DNA from: Combretum micranthum | Taxonomy: Eukaryota > Streptophyta > Magnoliopsida > Myrtales > Combretaceae | Assembly (NCBI GenBank): GCA_024138025.1 | Contig: JAMXBD010001241.1 | Span: forward strand, 310,001-374,000 | Direction: 5' to 3' | DNA: 64,000 nt | Shown here: piece by piece, positions 24,632 through 35,033 of the stretch | Numbering within the stretch: the first letter of the stretch is position 1 | Layout of the letters: each line of letters begins with the position of its first letter | Program-made: the position numbers and the translations under genes | The notes under the pieces: model-generated | What the model saw: only the letters and a program-made list of their open reading frames with translations | What the model was told of the DNA's origin: nothing | Database searches by the model: none

Positions 24632-26618
24632 TGATCCGTGTAAAATGTGTATATAAAAATGTCATAAGTTCGGATACTACCAGCATGTATACTAGGTCTT
24701 GATCAAGTAATATAAAAGTGAGTCGAGTATCGTTCCCACGATGACTAAATTAATTACTAGATTGATATTAGCTTTTACTAATATTTAGGCAATTAAAATG
24801 TATCACTAATTAACTAATTCTATCTTATATCTAACAATGAATGCAATTAGATTGTGAGAAAGTTATATAAGATAAGTGTGGGAAGAAACAAAATCCATCC
24901 TAATCTTTGTTAATCATGCTGAAGCTATATTATATGAATTATTAGAATTGTGGATATTTGTAAGAAATTGTTAAAACTTAGAACTATCGAGTTTTAGTAA
25001 ACTATAAAATAATCTATTAGCTTCCACTATATAAATTATCAATGGAATCTAATTTATAATTATAAATCTCCCGATTCTATAATTATCTAATATCTTAAAT
25101 TAACTTCTCCTAATTTCTTAGTGAGAAATTAAAGTAAAATATTGCATGAGTTACACAAAACAATTTCTAAATTAGATTAAACTCCACTGCTTCCGCAATT
25201 GTTATTTAATCTTAATTCATGAATTCCTAAGAACCTTAATTCTTTTTCCAAATTATCAGAATTCTTATCAATTCAATTTCAAACAGAAATAAAATAGATA
25301 ACTAGGATTCAATACAAATATCTCATAATTCTAACAATCCTATAATATAAATTCAAAAATCATTTTAGCAAGATTAGGATTTCATCCCTTCCCACAAAGA
25401 AATGTTTAGCTACTCATGAATGATGATTCAATGATCAAATAAAAGCATGCAATTGATAACATTATGAACAAAGAATTCAGATAAATGAATTGCATAAGAA
25501 AAGAGATCAGATATCACCAATTTAAGTATCGTAATCTTCAATTACAACTTTTTAAAAGCTCAAATTTCTCACAAATCTCTATGAAATGCTAAAACTATTT
25601 GTATACTAAAATATTTTTGTTTTTCTTCTACTTGTTGAACTAGGGGAGTGAAATCCCCTATTTATAGGAAAAATTTCGTAAGAAGCATTAAATGAAAATT
25701 TTCAGTTTCAACTTGTACGCCGGCACTTACAGTTCCTACACCGGTGGCTTACAGGTGGCGTAAAGTCTTTTTCTTCTTTGCACAGGCAGTGCACTGGCAG
25801 CCTTTCATCTTTGGTTACAAGTGTAGGCCGCTCCTACGACGGCGGCTTAGATATGGATCTAGCCAGCATATATAATGAAAAATGAAAGGTTGGGCCTATT
25901 TATAAGGAAAGCCATCCCAAAGCCGGCGGCTTTGATGCCGGCTTAGGCAATCCATCAAACTTTGTCTTTTAATTTGTCACTGAGCATGTGATATTTACTT
26001 GTGTCTCCTGATCTCCGATCTACACTGCCTCAACGCCGACGACTTGAAGTCCGGCGTATGTTGTAACTCCTTTTGCACTAGCAACCTTCGAACTCTGAGC
26101 TGCCAGCCTTCAGTGTACACTGGCCTATTCATCTTCCACGTCGGCGGCTTTCAGGCGGCGTATGTTCAATTAAGTCAAGTCTTGTAAGGCTGGTAGTGTA
26201 TGCAATGGCTTTGAGTAGTGCAAACATTTGATTTTGTAAGCCATCTCAACGCCGGCGGCTTTGATTCTCAGAAAGCTGGCATTGAATGAAATATTGCAGA
26301 AGCTGGCTTCTCCTTTCTTCTACACTAGCAGTGTTGAGCTAGTGTGTTTATCCTCTTCAGTCTGCACCGGCTCATGGCCGGCGGTGTAGAGGCAGCCTTA
26401 AGGATTTCCATTTTGTTGGAGATGAAGGCTAGCCGTACGCCGGTGGCTTTGACTTCGGAAAAGCCTGCGTACCCCCTGAGTTTTTCCTAAATTCATTGTA
26501 AAGTTTCTTGTTTTGATTCCTTTGTCCAAATTAGACCTGAAACATGAATTTTAACCAAAACAAGTACCCATTCTAACTATTTGAACATCAAAAAGTTGTA
26601 TATATTATGATCTTATCG
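24632..26618 (+). mobile_element. LTR-like element (about 2 kb), copy 1, inserted in the Tat-like integrase
   Basis: The insertion begins TGATCCGTGTAAAATG and ends ATGATCTTATCG. It is flanked by GTACC (24627-24631) and GTACA (26619-26623), a 5-bp duplication with one mismatch. A second member in reverse orientation at 31681-33324 has clean TG...CA ends and a perfect duplication, which fixes the boundaries. Shared landmarks include a block near 24690-24760 (ACTAGGTCTTGATCAAGTAA then GAGTATCGTTCC). A GC-rich motif cluster lies at 25705-26470. No coding capacity is seen; the ORF at 25999-26187 lies within the GC-rich cluster. I interpret it as a solo LTR; strand + denotes the TGATCCG-first orientation only. 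Confidence 0.8.
25705..26470 (+). repeat. GC-rich repeated motif cluster in LTR-like copy 1
   Basis: Variants of ACGCCGGCGGCTTTGA and GCCGGCGTATGTT recur, for example at about 25919, 26032, 26138, 26249 and 26376. They are separated by AT-richer spacers containing GCTGGC/GCCAGC words. The pattern is the same as in the solo LTR at 23062-23585 although the surrounding LTR sequence differs. Confidence 0.7.
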
Positions 26619-26623
26619 GTACA

Positions 26624-26722
26624 CGAAGTTCATGATAGTGGATATTGCAAGCTCCCTAATCCAAAGATTGATGCTATTACAGCTCTAGTAAATTTTCAAT
26701 ATATAAAGAAGTTTCATATGTA
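26624..26722 (+). pseudogene. End of the Tat-like integrase/polyprotein
   Basis: The frame resumes after the second insertion with EVHDSGYCKL, the usual C-terminal phrase of plant Ty3/gypsy integrases (E-x-x-x-S-G-Y-Y). It runs on for about 30 codons to TAA at 26720-26722. It confirms that both insertions entered a single older element. Confidence 0.78.
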
Positions 26723-27362
26723 ATAGCATGATCGGTGATGATGATCACTTGAATAACATGAGCTTGCTTTCACATGACTCTTTCATCAATCAGTTTAGTT
26801 ATATGTTATATTTGTATGTTTCTACTGCTTAGTGGGGGACTTGTCGCCTATGCCTATAACATTCATTCATGTTACTACATGCAGCTTGTAATTGCTAAAA
26901 TTTACCAAGCGTGTGGCATTATGCATGCATATGAATTTTTGTCTAAGTATGCTATACTAGTCATCGTATGCAAGGGAATGCTTAAGTAGTAGGTAATACT
27001 CCCTTGATAATTTTCGTGAAATTGAGAAGTCTTTGCTCGTGAAAGATAATAATTTAAATGTGCAAGGTCCTACTACATGAATTTTATATTCTCCAAAGTG
27101 CATAAGTTCGTCGTATTATGATATGATACCAAGTGAAAGAAACAATACTAACAAAAATTAGCATTACGTGAAATATCATGCATAAAACATAGGATAAAGC
27201 AAAGACAAGATTCATTAAGTTACATAACTTAACATAGTATTTGAAAAAGTATCATAATCAATATAATAATCTATTTTGCAATAGAAGCAGTATCAAGAAC
27301 CTCAAGAGATTTCTCTAATTTGAGCTATATTGCTTCCAGTTCAGCTTTAAGCCCTCATATCA
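26723..27362. other. Region after the Tat-like polyprotein, with a possible PPT
   Basis: About 110 bp past the polyprotein stop, 26830-26840 reads TAGTGGGGGAC, a purine-rich tract that could be a polypurine tract, followed by TTGTCGCC, a possible LTR start. There is no second copy in the window to test this. The rest is AT-rich with no gene; a 71-codon ORF at 26774-26989 is not recognisable. Confidence 0.35.
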
Positions 27363-28155
27363 TTAGATTAATGGTTGATGGTGCAACATTCTCTGTATCT
27401 TACTAGCAACACTCTCCAAACTGCTAACTTTAAACCCTAAAGCATGAGCACTATTGAAAGCTTGCACCAACAACTCTAAATCAATTGAAGACAATGAATT
27501 CCACGATTTACCTAACAACATACTAGCCCAGCTTATCACATAACCATGGCATTTGCGACTTTGGAATCGAGACAAATTGATCTTACTTGAAAATCTTCAT
27601 CACGTGCATATAACTTTTTCAATGAGTCTAAGTAAATGGAGGGAACAATGAACTCATAAAAGGAAACACTTTCCTCTGAAGTTATCATGCATGAGTGCGG
27701 GTTCTCTTCTTCAACTTGCTCTGATACTTCATTGCATGGAAGAGCAAGGGGAGTATTTTGACACACTACGGGTTTAGAGACATTATTAGAAGGGACATCA
27801 TCAATTCCTTCACCATGAATCTCTACAGCTAACACATCTACATATGCATCAATATCTTCCTCTTGGATGCTCTCATCTCCATGATTGCTTATCTCATTTC
27901 CAAAGTCGTCAGAAGCTTGCTCTTCACCAGCCATGTCCTCATCATCATCATCAGTATCTACAACAAGATATACCATTGGCCCTTGCTTGTAGTATTTTCC
28001 TAACACCATATCGATTAAGATAAGGGGTGAATGTTTGGTGAAGAAAATTTCGGTGAAGCAAGTATTTCACAAGTGCTGGTGTTTCCATCGCAAAAAACAT
28101 TTTTGTTAACCTCACCTTGGCTCATGATGTTGGCTAAGCTTGTCCTCAACTCATC
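27363..28155 (-). CDS. Unidentified antisense ORF downstream of the Tat-like pol
   Basis: The main open frame is 28009-27536 (157 aa), very acidic near its start (DTDDDDEDMAGEEQ). The same frame is open further upstream, and an acceptor-like tract (TTTCTTTCTTTTTTAG) ends just before 28155, so the start could be an internal exon boundary. A shift of frame near 27560 leads into a second open frame (27575-27363) with an amphipathic, coiled-coil-like character (LELLVQAFNSAHALGFKVSS). I recognise no domain with confidence. Tat-lineage retrotransposons often carry an additional antisense ORF between pol and the 3' LTR, and the position and strand fit that, but this is inference. It could equally be a host gene fragment. 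Confidence 0.4.
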
Positions 28156-28914
28156 CTAAAAAAGAAAGAAAAAATATAATCATGGTTAATGACATATCAA
28201 CAGTATGTAAGAAACAATGATATAGTTAGGCAATACTAATACCTCATGTGTCATGGCCCAAAAGGTACCTAAACGTGACAGCTCACCACATTCAATATTA
28301 AAGCTTAAGTATGACTACCTTAGTCATGCGAAAGCTTTGATATTGGTTGTAGAACTTACTTTCACGATCATAGAGAACCATACTTTGAAACAAGTAATTT
28401 AAGAAGATATGCATAATAGCAGTTAAGAATGGAAATCATAACATTACAACTTAGTTCATAATATAAGGAGTCTTATAGAAGTTAAAGGCGGCATACCCCC
28501 ATCAAAATATACACTTTAGTCCATAAACTAATTCTTCAAAATAAATACAAAGGATTTTTCCCTGGAAGTTTAAGTCTACTTCTAAGCCGTGACTTCTTTC
28601 AAAAGCTCTTGGATGCCAAAAGGTCATTAACTGTGCAAAATATCCCTGGGGCTTCAACCACAAAAAGGGGAGTTGCAAAAGGCATCTAAAGGGGTGTAAG
28701 CTTACTTACTTAGTGAGAAATATTTCCACAATAATGTACTCATTACAACAAATTTCAAACAAGTTAAGTTCAACAAACATATGTAATGTAGCAAACACAT
28801 GAGCAATGAATACACATGATTAACCGGAAATCATATGTTGCATGGATTTATACCATCCATTTGGGATTAGGTGTTTCGAGCCCATACGACCAAAGTTTGC
28901 AAATAATAGATTTT

Positions 28915-29031
28915 GTAGTTCTTTCGGGCTACTACTCACCTTTAAAAAAAATTGTAGCTCATACGGGCTCCTACTCGCCAAAAATGACAAGAGCAGACTT
29001 TCGGGCCCCTGCATACCTTACTACCATAGTC
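28915..29031 (-). repeat. 39-bp tandem repeat, three copies, inside LTR copy R1
   Basis: Units beginning GTAGTTCTTTCGGGCT, GTAGCTCATACGGGCT and GCAGACTTTCGGGCC start at 28915, 28954 and 28993, exactly 39 bp apart. A similar pair lies in LTR copy R2 near 62627-62705. Confidence 0.65.
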
Positions 29032-31680
29032 TTGTCCCACCAATGGTATAGTAATGAATGTAGTGCGACTCACTTCGTAATATGTATGAGTTCATTTAAT
29101 TAGATTCTTTTTCATAATAATAAATATCTTAGTGGCGATCATAGAATTTGCAGACACTTCAATATAATACTAAACAACCATTTGATTATCGACAACTCGA
29201 GCCTCGCTATGCTTAATATAATTTCAATCAATCGTATAAGGCACATGCACTTTCTAATTTTTATATTTCCTATTCTAGTGTCACTATACTATAAGCAAAA
29301 ACATAAGTATGAAATTTAAGGAAATAAACTCACTCGGCCATAATGCGGTAATCTATTAATCATAATAATCATCTGGATAGGGAAAAGTCACCCCCCATTT
29401 CACCTAAACAAGAGAAATACCCAAAATGAGTATCTCGTGAGAATTCTACTTTAACTTGCTAATTATAGCTTACTATGTTCATCAAAATTCAGATGGTGTG
29501 AAATTCCAATTTAAAATGGCCATAATTTGCTCAATTCAACTAGAAATTTCACATATTATATATCATTTTCTACCTACTCGAAAAGATCTATTTATTTCTA
29601 AGGTTATTTTTATCATATAAAGCCATTTGGGTTAAAAAATGGTTCAATATAAAACTGTTACGAAATTCCCAACCCTCAAAATGAAAATTTTCTAGGCTTT
29701 TCATCATCCAAAAATCCTATAGCAAGCATCTAGATATTTGTATAGTTGAAAAATCATTTTTGTACACATATAAACTCACACTACATGTATGATTCTAGTG
29801 TTGTTGTTCAAACTATGATTTTTTTGTAAAACAATATTCTTTAGAAGTTTAAAGAATAGAGTTTACAAGTTTCATTTTCAAGTTGTTAAATGAAAACTAA
29901 GATTTTTAGTTTATTTCAAATGAGTGCTTTTTCTATCATAATTATTATTTTTCCTACTTTCTCGACTTCATAGAAATAAGCTTTTACATTCTTGAAAGCT
30001 TGTTACTTTAGGTTATTTACCAATATTATTTTCTAAGTGGTTTCTTAACTAGTGAGTTGATTTTAACTTGACTGAAAAAAATTATCTTGTTCTTAGTGTT
30101 CATTAAAGTGTTAGTATAAGTCTTATAAACAAGTTTAAAAAAAAAAAAATTGTATAACAAAGATTTATCAACATTAAGATTTAATAATAAATTTATTTTA
30201 GTATAAGAGAATAATGGAACTAGATAATTAAGTTTTGAAGAAACTTTACGTAACATCATCACTGAAAATTTATGATGAACTTATTTAGAAATGTTGTTAA
30301 ATCATAATCCTAAGTTTTAATGAAAATTTTTCTTAAGTGCCAAAAATTATTTTTATAAAGAATTTAGTCTCAGTTTTCGTAAAAAAAAAAAAACTCTTTT
30401 TATTAAGACAACAACATTATAATTATACATGACTATTGACTTATAGCTATGTTGTATTAAAAAAAAAAAAAAAACTCACATGGAATATACGATATGTAAA
30501 ATTAAATAAGCATATATGTAAAATTAAGTATTGGAACGTCTTAGCTTACATTAAGACTTCTCAGACTAAGATGGACTAGTCTTGAAAAGAAAAGTAAGAA
30601 AATAAAACAAGAAAATCATCGGAGTCTTGGATTGATGTCAAGGCTTCCCGGACTTAGATTATAGACAAGTCTAAAAGAAAGAAGAAAAAATTCTTTTGAC
30701 TTGATAAGGATAAATTTAAGACTAGAATGACTAGTCTTAATAATTTGCATGACATAAATAAAGTGCAAGAATGTAAGACCATAAATTAAAGTTAGATTAG
30801 TGAGCTTTAGGCTTAATATCATATATACACATATATGAAGTTAGATTAGTAGCATGAATAAAATAACAACGTAACAATAATAATCATAAATGGACATAGG
30901 ATCGAACAAGACATGAGTAACTTGTTATTTTCATGATTTCTTCCCTAGCAACAAGCTCATGGGGTTTTTAGAAATCAAAATAACAAGATGATCATGTTAT
31001 GTTAACATGAAAGGAATAAGGGTTTAGATATTTACCTAAAGTGTATGGGGATAGAAGATGGTTGGTGATAGATAAATGAAAGAAAACTTTTTGGAAATTG
31101 TGTGGTAGAGCGAGGGAGGTGGTTCACGAAAATAAGAGAAGAGAGAGAGAGAGAGGATTTGTGAAATGATTTTGCAAGAGTTTGGTTAAGGGAAAGAAAG
31201 TGTGTGTAGAGAATAAAGGAGGAATGAGGTATTTATAGAGTTTTGGAGTGGAAATTTGTGTGATTAAAATTAAATGAAAAAGAAAAGAAAATTGGATGGA
31301 GGAAAGGGAGAGGGGCGCTAGCCATGTAGGAAAAGGGGAGAAAATTTAATTAAATTTGTATTCTTGTGATGAAAAATAAGTAATGTGTAAGACATAAAAA
31401 GTTAAAGTAGTATTAGAAATGAAAATTGTAAGAAATAGGTGTATAAGTTGTAAGAATAGGTAATAAGAAATAGTAGAGATAGTGAAATAGTAATAAATAG
31501 CGTAGAATAGTAACTTGAATAGTAAACATGATAAATTAATACCGATAATAAAGAAAATACGTGTAAACGGGCTATATCTTATATTTTTAGATACCAAATA
31601 ATTTTAAAACTGTTATTTTATAAATCCTCATATTATTACAATTCTAAAGGTGTTACCAGAATATTTTTACCGTTTTGTGT

Positions 31681-33324
31681 TGATAAACGCATATTTTATA
31701 TACTTTTCATTTCTCAATTTGTGTTTAATTTGTCTTAATCTTAATCAAAATTGAAAGAATTGGTACTTTGATGTGCTAAATTGTGTAATTCAGATAATTG
31801 AGGACTCGAGATGATAGATAAATTACGTGAATGAAATTTGAAGCAAAGATTCATCTTGAATAGAACCAAACAAAGTAAACGCTGGCTGAACAATGTTCAA
31901 CACCGCTGGCGTTCAATGGAGAATCTCCAAGTGTTCAAAATTTTCAACGAACGCCAGCCAACTAGAATTCAACGCCGTCGACGTTGAGGCGATGTTGCCA
32001 ATCCACAAAAGCAAAATCCTTAACACCGGTTCCTACACTACCAGTGTAGGAAAGGATCTCAGCCAGCTTCTGCAATTGATGTCTACGCTGGCAAATTGAG
32101 AAGCAACGCCGTCGACCTTTAGGCTGTTTTTGACATACTTAGAGTCTAATTGCTTAACGCCGGCTTCTACGCTGGCGGTGTAGAGTATGCAATTGTCGCC
32201 GTATGTTTTGGCAGTTGAAAGAATTCATGACTTTATTTTGAATTGTGGGTATCTGTAAAAAGATAGACTGTGGAGAAAGAAAAGAATAGATAGCATGAAA
32301 ATAGGAAGTTGAGCAATTTTAATTAGATCTACAATCCAAGATTAGAGATTTCATCCTAGTGTTCGTGTTTTAGTGATTAACACTACTTGTAAGAACTAGT
32401 GTATGATTTGATTTTCAAAACTAATCTCATTTATAAGTTCAATGCAATTTAAGTTGTCTGTTATTATGTACATTACTTGTGTGATTGTAGGAATTGAATT
32501 GTTATTTGTAGTTAAAGCAATGTATTGCTAAATTTTAATGGTGAGAACTTGATGAAAATCTAAATGTGTTAATAGGATTGTTGAATTCTTGTTAGGGAAT
32601 TGTTAGAACCATTATTATTTATGTTTAATTCTTGCTATGAATCTTATTTATAGAAGGAATTAGATTCATATTAATTTTGACAACTCGGGAGAGAAGTCAG
32701 AGTTAAAAAGGAATTTTTGAATTAAGATTTAATGACAAAAAGTGGGAGCAGAGTTATTAGATCAAATTTAGAAACTTTAATTGAAGATTAATGCAATGTA
32801 TGGCATTGATATTTCACTAAGGAATTATGAATATTGGTTTTAAACATTAGACAATTGTAGAATTGGAAAGTTCTCAATTGAAACTTCAATTCCACTGATA
32901 ATTTGAGTAGCAGAAGCTATCTGATTATTTAGAGGTAAATTGGTTTTTAAACTTCAATTGGGGGGTTAATAATCATAGAATTTCACATAAATATTCATGT
33001 GTTCTAATAGTTAAATTTAACTTGAATTCAGTATGATTAGACATATTTTGAGTTAATCTGTGTTCCCACTTAAAATCATTGTAATTGTCCTTTTTGAGCA
33101 ATAGCTATCATTTAGTTAGGTTAGACAAAAGAAGAATCAGATATTTCAGTAGAATGAGAATATAACTCTTGAATTCAACCGCTTAAATATTATTTGGAAC
33201 TGATTTGAGTTTGGTATTTAATTATCCTTATAGGAATGATACTTTTCTCATCACTATATTACTTGATTCGATCCAGTGCACTTGCTGGTGAATTTGCTTT
33301 TCTACAGACATTTTTAGCGGATCA
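31681..33324 (-). mobile_element. LTR-like element, copy 2, nested in giant LTR copy R1
   Basis: The element begins TGATAAACGCAT and ends GCGGATCA, with a perfect 5-bp duplication TGTGT (31676-31680 and 33325-33329). It is the reverse complement of the 24632-26618 element: for example 33230-33290 matches 24690-24760 reversed. It carries a degraded GC-rich motif cluster at 31880-32220. Removing it restores the giant LTR, so it is younger than that LTR. At 1644 bp it is about 340 bp shorter than copy 1. Confidence 0.85.
31880..32220 (-). repeat. GC-rich repeated motif cluster in LTR-like copy 2
   Basis: Words such as CAACGCCGTCGACGTTGA, AACGCCGTCGACCTTTAG and TTAACGCCGGCTTCTACGCTGG recur about every 60-130 bp. 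They are more mutated than in the other two clusters, with many CG to TG/CA changes, as expected of older methylated DNA. Confidence 0.65.
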
Positions 33325-33654
33325 TGTGTGTCCGAACCTACTTTTGAAAACCGATCCCTTTTAGGTCCAAAATGAACTAAATTTTAACTAATTTGATCTT
33401 TTTAGACTGTATTACATTATTACGAACTATAATTCATGATGTTTAGGCACAGAATTGTCGGATTTAGACTCATTAGGGTTTGTTACTAACCTAACTAACT
33501 TTAGAGTTTATGGTTGACTTCCAGTTCCAGGATTTAAGCATAAACTTAGCATCAAATCTGGGGGTTTACATCATGAAAAAGTGAACGCTTGATATGCTTG
33601 ATGACCTTAGCAGGAGATCATGTTCTTTGGTTTTGAACCTAATTGGGATTCTTG

Positions 33655-34082
33655 TTTGAAAGTTGGAAATAAATGTCAAATTTATGGATAGAAGGTTTTA
33701 GAAGCATGTCTTCAACCTCAGAGTTAACATAATTCTTGAGCTCTTCTAAGCAACACATCCAATAGGTCATCCACCGGTAGAAATAACACCAACATGACTG
33801 CTAGAAGGAAAGAAGATTTGTCTGATGTTCGGGTAGATATATGTACAAATTTCTGGGTGAAGTTCTTATTTGAAAGTTGGAAATAAAACCCAAAATTGTG
33901 GATAGAAGGTTCTAGAAGCATGTCTTCAACCTCAAAGTTAACATAATTCTTAAACTTTTCTAAGCAACGCATCCTATAGGTCATCCACCAGGTAGAAATA
34001 ACACTAACACGACTGTTAGAAGGAAAGAAGATTTGTCTGATGTTCGGATAGATATATCTACAATTTTTTGAGTGAAGTTCCT
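33655..34082 (+). repeat. Direct tandem duplication, 214-bp unit, two copies
   Basis: TTTGAAAGTTGGAAATAAA begins both units (33655 and 33869) and the two are nearly the same to about 34082, including AGAAGCATGTCTTCAACCTC. The duplicated DNA probably belongs to a decayed retroelement in reverse orientation. The 86-codon minus-strand ORF at 33724-33984 spans the junction and is not recognisable. Confidence 0.8.
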
Positions 34083-35033
34083 TACAACACTCGTCAAAAT
34101 CTTCAATGATCCTAATTGTAAGAAGAACGCCTTTATCAAACCCAAATTGATGAGTAACTCAATGAGGTAGATATGCTACAACACCACAATCGAGGAACTC
34201 ACAGGAAGAGTCACACCAGTCATGGAGTGATGGGAGACTTCGAGGTGTACATCAAATGATGAATCCTACCTCAGTAATGGAAAAAATTTCACACTTATCT
34301 AACAAGTTTACCGGATCTTTAGAACCTTGAGGGTAAAAATCTGGATAACATTCATAACTCGCTAACCCTTTAACATAAGGGTGGAAGATAAATTCTTGAA
34401 CATTATCAATAACATCAACCAATGATCCCAATGGTCTTCTATTTACCTAAGCCTAAGCTCAAGGTTCAACAGCATCAAGTTTCCCCAATGAAGTAGCCAA
34501 GAATGTGTGGGTAAGGATTTGACTAAGACGATCACGTGTGTGCTACATGACTACTGCACTATACTTGACCTATGAAAACAACACATGCAAGGATGGCTAA
34601 GAGAGAATCACGTAGGGAGGATGAGTAGTCAGTCTCAATAGGTTCTAATACATGCGTAACAGTTGAGGGAGTTAGAAAGCATCAACCTCACTAAGTATTA
34701 TGGGATCGTGTGCGTTCATGAGTAAATCAAGTGTTTGATTCACCAAGGCAAAAATTCGACAACTCGACAACGTTTATATAGGATTTCCACCTATCTAAAT
34801 GAGATGGAGACTAAGGGTATTTATAGATAATCTAGTCGTCGACGTCGTCCGTCAGATGAGACATGCGACTAATAGCTAGGGTGAGTCCCTCTCATAGTAG
34901 ATATATATATGGGCTTCTTTGTGGACCTAGACCTATTAAGGCCTTCATTTGAAGTGTGTGAGCTAATTTAAGAAAGGTTGAAATTAGACAAGCTAATTCC
35001 AATGGTGAAATTAGACAAGCCAATTCCAATGGT
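34083..35033 (-). mobile_element. Reverse-oriented retroelement relic
   Basis: 34412-34471 is close to the reverse complement of 17254-17313, the spacer upstream of the Tat-like protease, which suggests a minus-strand relic of the same family. Further on, 34800-34850 (GGAGACTAAGGGTATTTATAG) resembles 38220-38240, so a second dispersed repeat contributes. No open frame is left. 34980-35033 is a 27-bp unit duplicated in tandem (GAAATTAGACAAGC[TC]AATTCC). Confidence 0.45.

Larger units (their letters stand above)
28249..33570 (-). mobile_element. Giant-family solo LTR, reverse orientation (copy R1), with a nested insertion
   Basis: On the plus strand it starts TGTCATGGCCCAAAAGGTACC and ends GGGGGTTTACA, the reverse complement of the giant LTR ends. 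It is flanked by a perfect 5-bp duplication TCATG (28244-28248 and 33571-33575). The blocks near 29530-29600 and 31580-31675 and the exon-like module at 29334-29403 match the other copies in reverse. Without the nested element (31681-33324 plus its duplication) the LTR is about 3673 bp. No internal region adjoins it. Confidence 0.88.
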
